A stretch of DNA of 64,000 nucleotides, from assembly GCF_000165125.1 (NCBI RefSeq), contig NZ_AEIU01000068.1, positions 62,001 through 126,000 of the forward strand, given 5' to 3'. A program made the position numbers and the translations under genes. Within the stretch, counting starts at the first letter, position 1. Each line of letters opens with the position of its first letter. The notes under the pieces were generated by a model. That model was not told where the DNA came from. It did not search any database and saw only the letters and a program-made list of their open reading frames with translations. Source of the DNA: Vibrio caribbeanicus ATCC BAA-2122. Its GTDB lineage: Bacteria; Pseudomonadota; Gammaproteobacteria; Enterobacterales; Vibrionaceae. This document shows positions 62,591 to 64,000 of the stretch, one piece after another.

Positions 62591-64000
62591 TTAATGACTG
62601 ATTGGCTTTTGAAACCAAGGTGAACGAACATCCGTTTCTTCAAAGAGATTATGTTTCTTGCGTAGCATTTGCCCACCATCACGAGTCAGTGGTTCCCAAC
62701 CTATATTGGCTCTGCTGGTGCTTGGTTTGACGGTTAATATATCTAGAGGTATTGAGATATAAAATCCTTTATTATAGCTCCCCTCACCGTACTCATCGGC
62801 GGTTAAGTTTGTTAAGGTAGCGTAAGCGCCAACGATAATCCCGGTGTCAAACTGCTTGGAAAAATCCACGCGAGCCCCGATATCCCCACCTAAGAACTTA
62901 CCAGCACTGACTTTCAGTAAGGTGTTATTTAAGAACGTCCAATTGGGCATGTAATAACCCGTGATATGTCCAGTAGTCCCTTTACTCAAGACATAAGCTT
63001 GGCAGGTGGGGGTGCGAGAGTCACATTTTGCTTGATCATAGAAGAAATAATCATGTTTGTAGACTCCGAACCATGAATCAGGATCCCTTTGGCTGACCAG
63101 GTTGGCATCGACACCCAAAGCCCAGTTGGTGTTCATCGGTCGATACAAGGCCTCACCGCCAATTCCTGCAAACATCATTTCTAAGTATCCCCCATAAAGC
63201 TGGGTATAAACCTCTTCCATAGGTTGCTTAAACCAAGTCAACTGAAGGTTATCTAGCCTAACGGGATTATCACTGACATAGGCCCTGAACATGGTCCTTA
63301 CTCTAGGGGTTGAGTAGTTACGGACATGCGGTGAATTTTTGACGTAATTAAATTTGTCATAGTTATCAACCATATTAACATAAAGGCCGCCTCCCAATTC
63401 AAGATTATCACTCAACCAGTAATGCGATTTTGCGTTAAGTCCCAGACTGTATAGGTAAAATGCCTCTGGCGCTCCAATACTTTGTTGTAACACGGGGTCG
63501 ATATTGTAGTCCCACCGTTTCTGTGTTGTAGCGGCTCTATGCCCTCCATATTCTTCTGGCTCTGAGTAAGAAAAGCTATCGCTGGTGGCAGTGCCTAGTT
63601 GTCGCTCATTAGAGAGCTGAGAAAATTTGTCTCGATTGATATCGGTTTGGGTTAAATTCATGCCATTTTTTTGTTCGATAACTTTGATGACTCGAATAGA
63701 GTTATTGGTATGGTGTGAAACAATGGCTGCGGCTCTATTAAGAGCCTCGTTTCGGTTACGATATTTACTTTGTTCACCGGTAACAACCAAGGTATCCTTC
63801 TCGAACGTAATGGAGTTATCTTTATAGCCAGCATTTTGCTCTAATTCATGGGCCACTTGCTGCCAATTGGTGTCACTCTCTGTCGGACGCGGTGTTGTTT
63901 TAGGCTTGTCTTCATCGCGCCAGTTTGGCTGAATATCATTGAAATTTGTGTAAACATTGAAGCCAAAGGTGAGGGTATTACCTCTTTGGTAACTTAATTT
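62591..64000 (-). CDS. YjbH/WbfB-family exopolysaccharide outer membrane protein (5' end outside window)
   Basis: C-terminal 470 residues of a YjbH/WbfB-type protein; the frame is open to the last base of the window, reading in as KLSYQRGNTLTFGFNVYTNF, so the start lies beyond it. The sequence is rich in alternating aromatic/polar beta-strands with GGGLYVNMVDNYD, RTMFRAYVSDN, YGGYLEMMFAGIGGEALYRP and the C-terminal FYISIPLDILTVKPSTSRA, characteristic of this outer-membrane barrel family. In V. cholerae O139 and V. vulnificus, wbf/yjb genes lie beside surface polysaccharide loci. The GTG at 63856 is internal, not the start. Confidence 0.83.
   Translation of the reverse strand, partial: KLSYQRGNTLTFGFNVYTNFNDIQPNWRDEDKPKTTPRPTESDTNWQQVAHELEQNAGYKDNSITFEKDTLVVTGEQSKYRNRNEALNRAAAIVSHHTNNSIRVIKVIEQKNGMNLTQTDINRDKFSQLSNERQLGTATSDSFSYSEPEEYGGHRAATTQKRWDYNIDPVLQQSIGAPEAFYLYSLGLNAKSHYWLSDNLELGGGLYVNMVDNYDKFNYVKNSPHVRNYSTPRVRTMFRAYVSDNPVRLDNLQLTWFKQPMEEVYTQLYGGYLEMMFAGIGGEALYRPMNTNWALGVDANLVSQRDPDSWFGVYKHDYFFYDQAKCDSRTPTCQAYVLSKGTTGHITGYYMPNWTFLNNTLLKVSAGKFLGGDIGARVDFSKQFDTGIIVGAYATLTNLTADEYGEGSYNKGFYISIPLDILTVKPSTSRANIGWEPLTRDGGQMLRKKHNLFEETDVRSPWFQKPISH

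Overview
The window comes from a Vibrio-type gammaproteobacterium. The evidence is gene content and order seen in the sequence: gmk-rpoZ-spoT-trmH-recG, rph/pyrE/lpxM/lpxL/slmA/coaBC/radC/rpmB/rpmG/mutM/coaD, then a waa/wav lipopolysaccharide (LPS) core locus that includes kdkA and two WavE-family genes, closed by hldD. This matches the order I know around coaD and hldD in Vibrio cholerae and relatives. The species cannot be fixed by eye.

Layout. 1-7.0 kb: the 3' part of cysQ, then on the minus strand gmk, rpoZ, spoT, trmH and recG. 7.4-13.1 kb: a five-gene plus-strand operon encoding a complete tripartite ABC efflux system (periplasmic adaptor, TolC-like channel, two different FtsX/MacB-type permeases, separate ATPase), followed by a LysE-family exporter. 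13.8-23.8 kb: housekeeping genes (yicC, rph, pyrE, two lipid A late acyltransferases, slmA, coaBC, radC, rpmB, rpmG, mutM, coaD). 23.9-40.7 kb: the LPS inner and outer core locus, mostly on the minus strand: three GT9 heptosyltransferases, a GT2, kdkA, waaA, waaF, waaL, a GT4-polysaccharide deacetylase fusion, two inverted WavE genes around an O-acetyltransferase, and an unusual HAD phosphatase / kinase-fusion / nucleotidyltransferase cassette.

40.9-56.9 kb: a long, tightly packed, visibly AT-rich plus-strand O-antigen operon. It has dTDP-sugar genes (rmlB, rmlA, an FdtA/QdtA-type 3,4-ketoisomerase, a frameshifted FdtB/QdtB-type aminotransferase, rmlC, an SDR), Wzx flippase, glycosyltransferases, Wzy polymerase, an acetyltransferase, a WbpV-like reductase, an initiating phosphoglycosyl transferase, a gtrB-gtrC-gtrA-like side-branch glycosylation trio and a WbpM/FlaA1-like UDP-sugar dehydratase. 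56.9-60.4 kb: pssA, birA and murB on the minus strand. 60.6-64 kb: wzz, a small GNAT acetyltransferase and the 3' part of a YjbH/WbfB-family exopolysaccharide outer membrane gene.

How they fit together (inference). The O-antigen unit would start on undecaprenyl phosphate with a 2-acetamido-2,6-dideoxyhexose made by the WbpM-like and WbpV-like enzymes. It would be extended with dTDP-6-deoxyhexoses, some possibly 3-amino, flipped by Wzx, polymerised by Wzy under Wzz control, and ligated by WaaL to a core built on Kdo (WaaA), Kdo phosphate (KdkA) and heptoses (HldD, WaaF and other GT9 enzymes). The gtr trio would add side residues in the periplasm. The best candidate for an undescribed system is the core-decoration cassette at about 28-33.4 kb. 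I saw no rRNA, tRNA, CRISPR array, insertion sequence or prophage.
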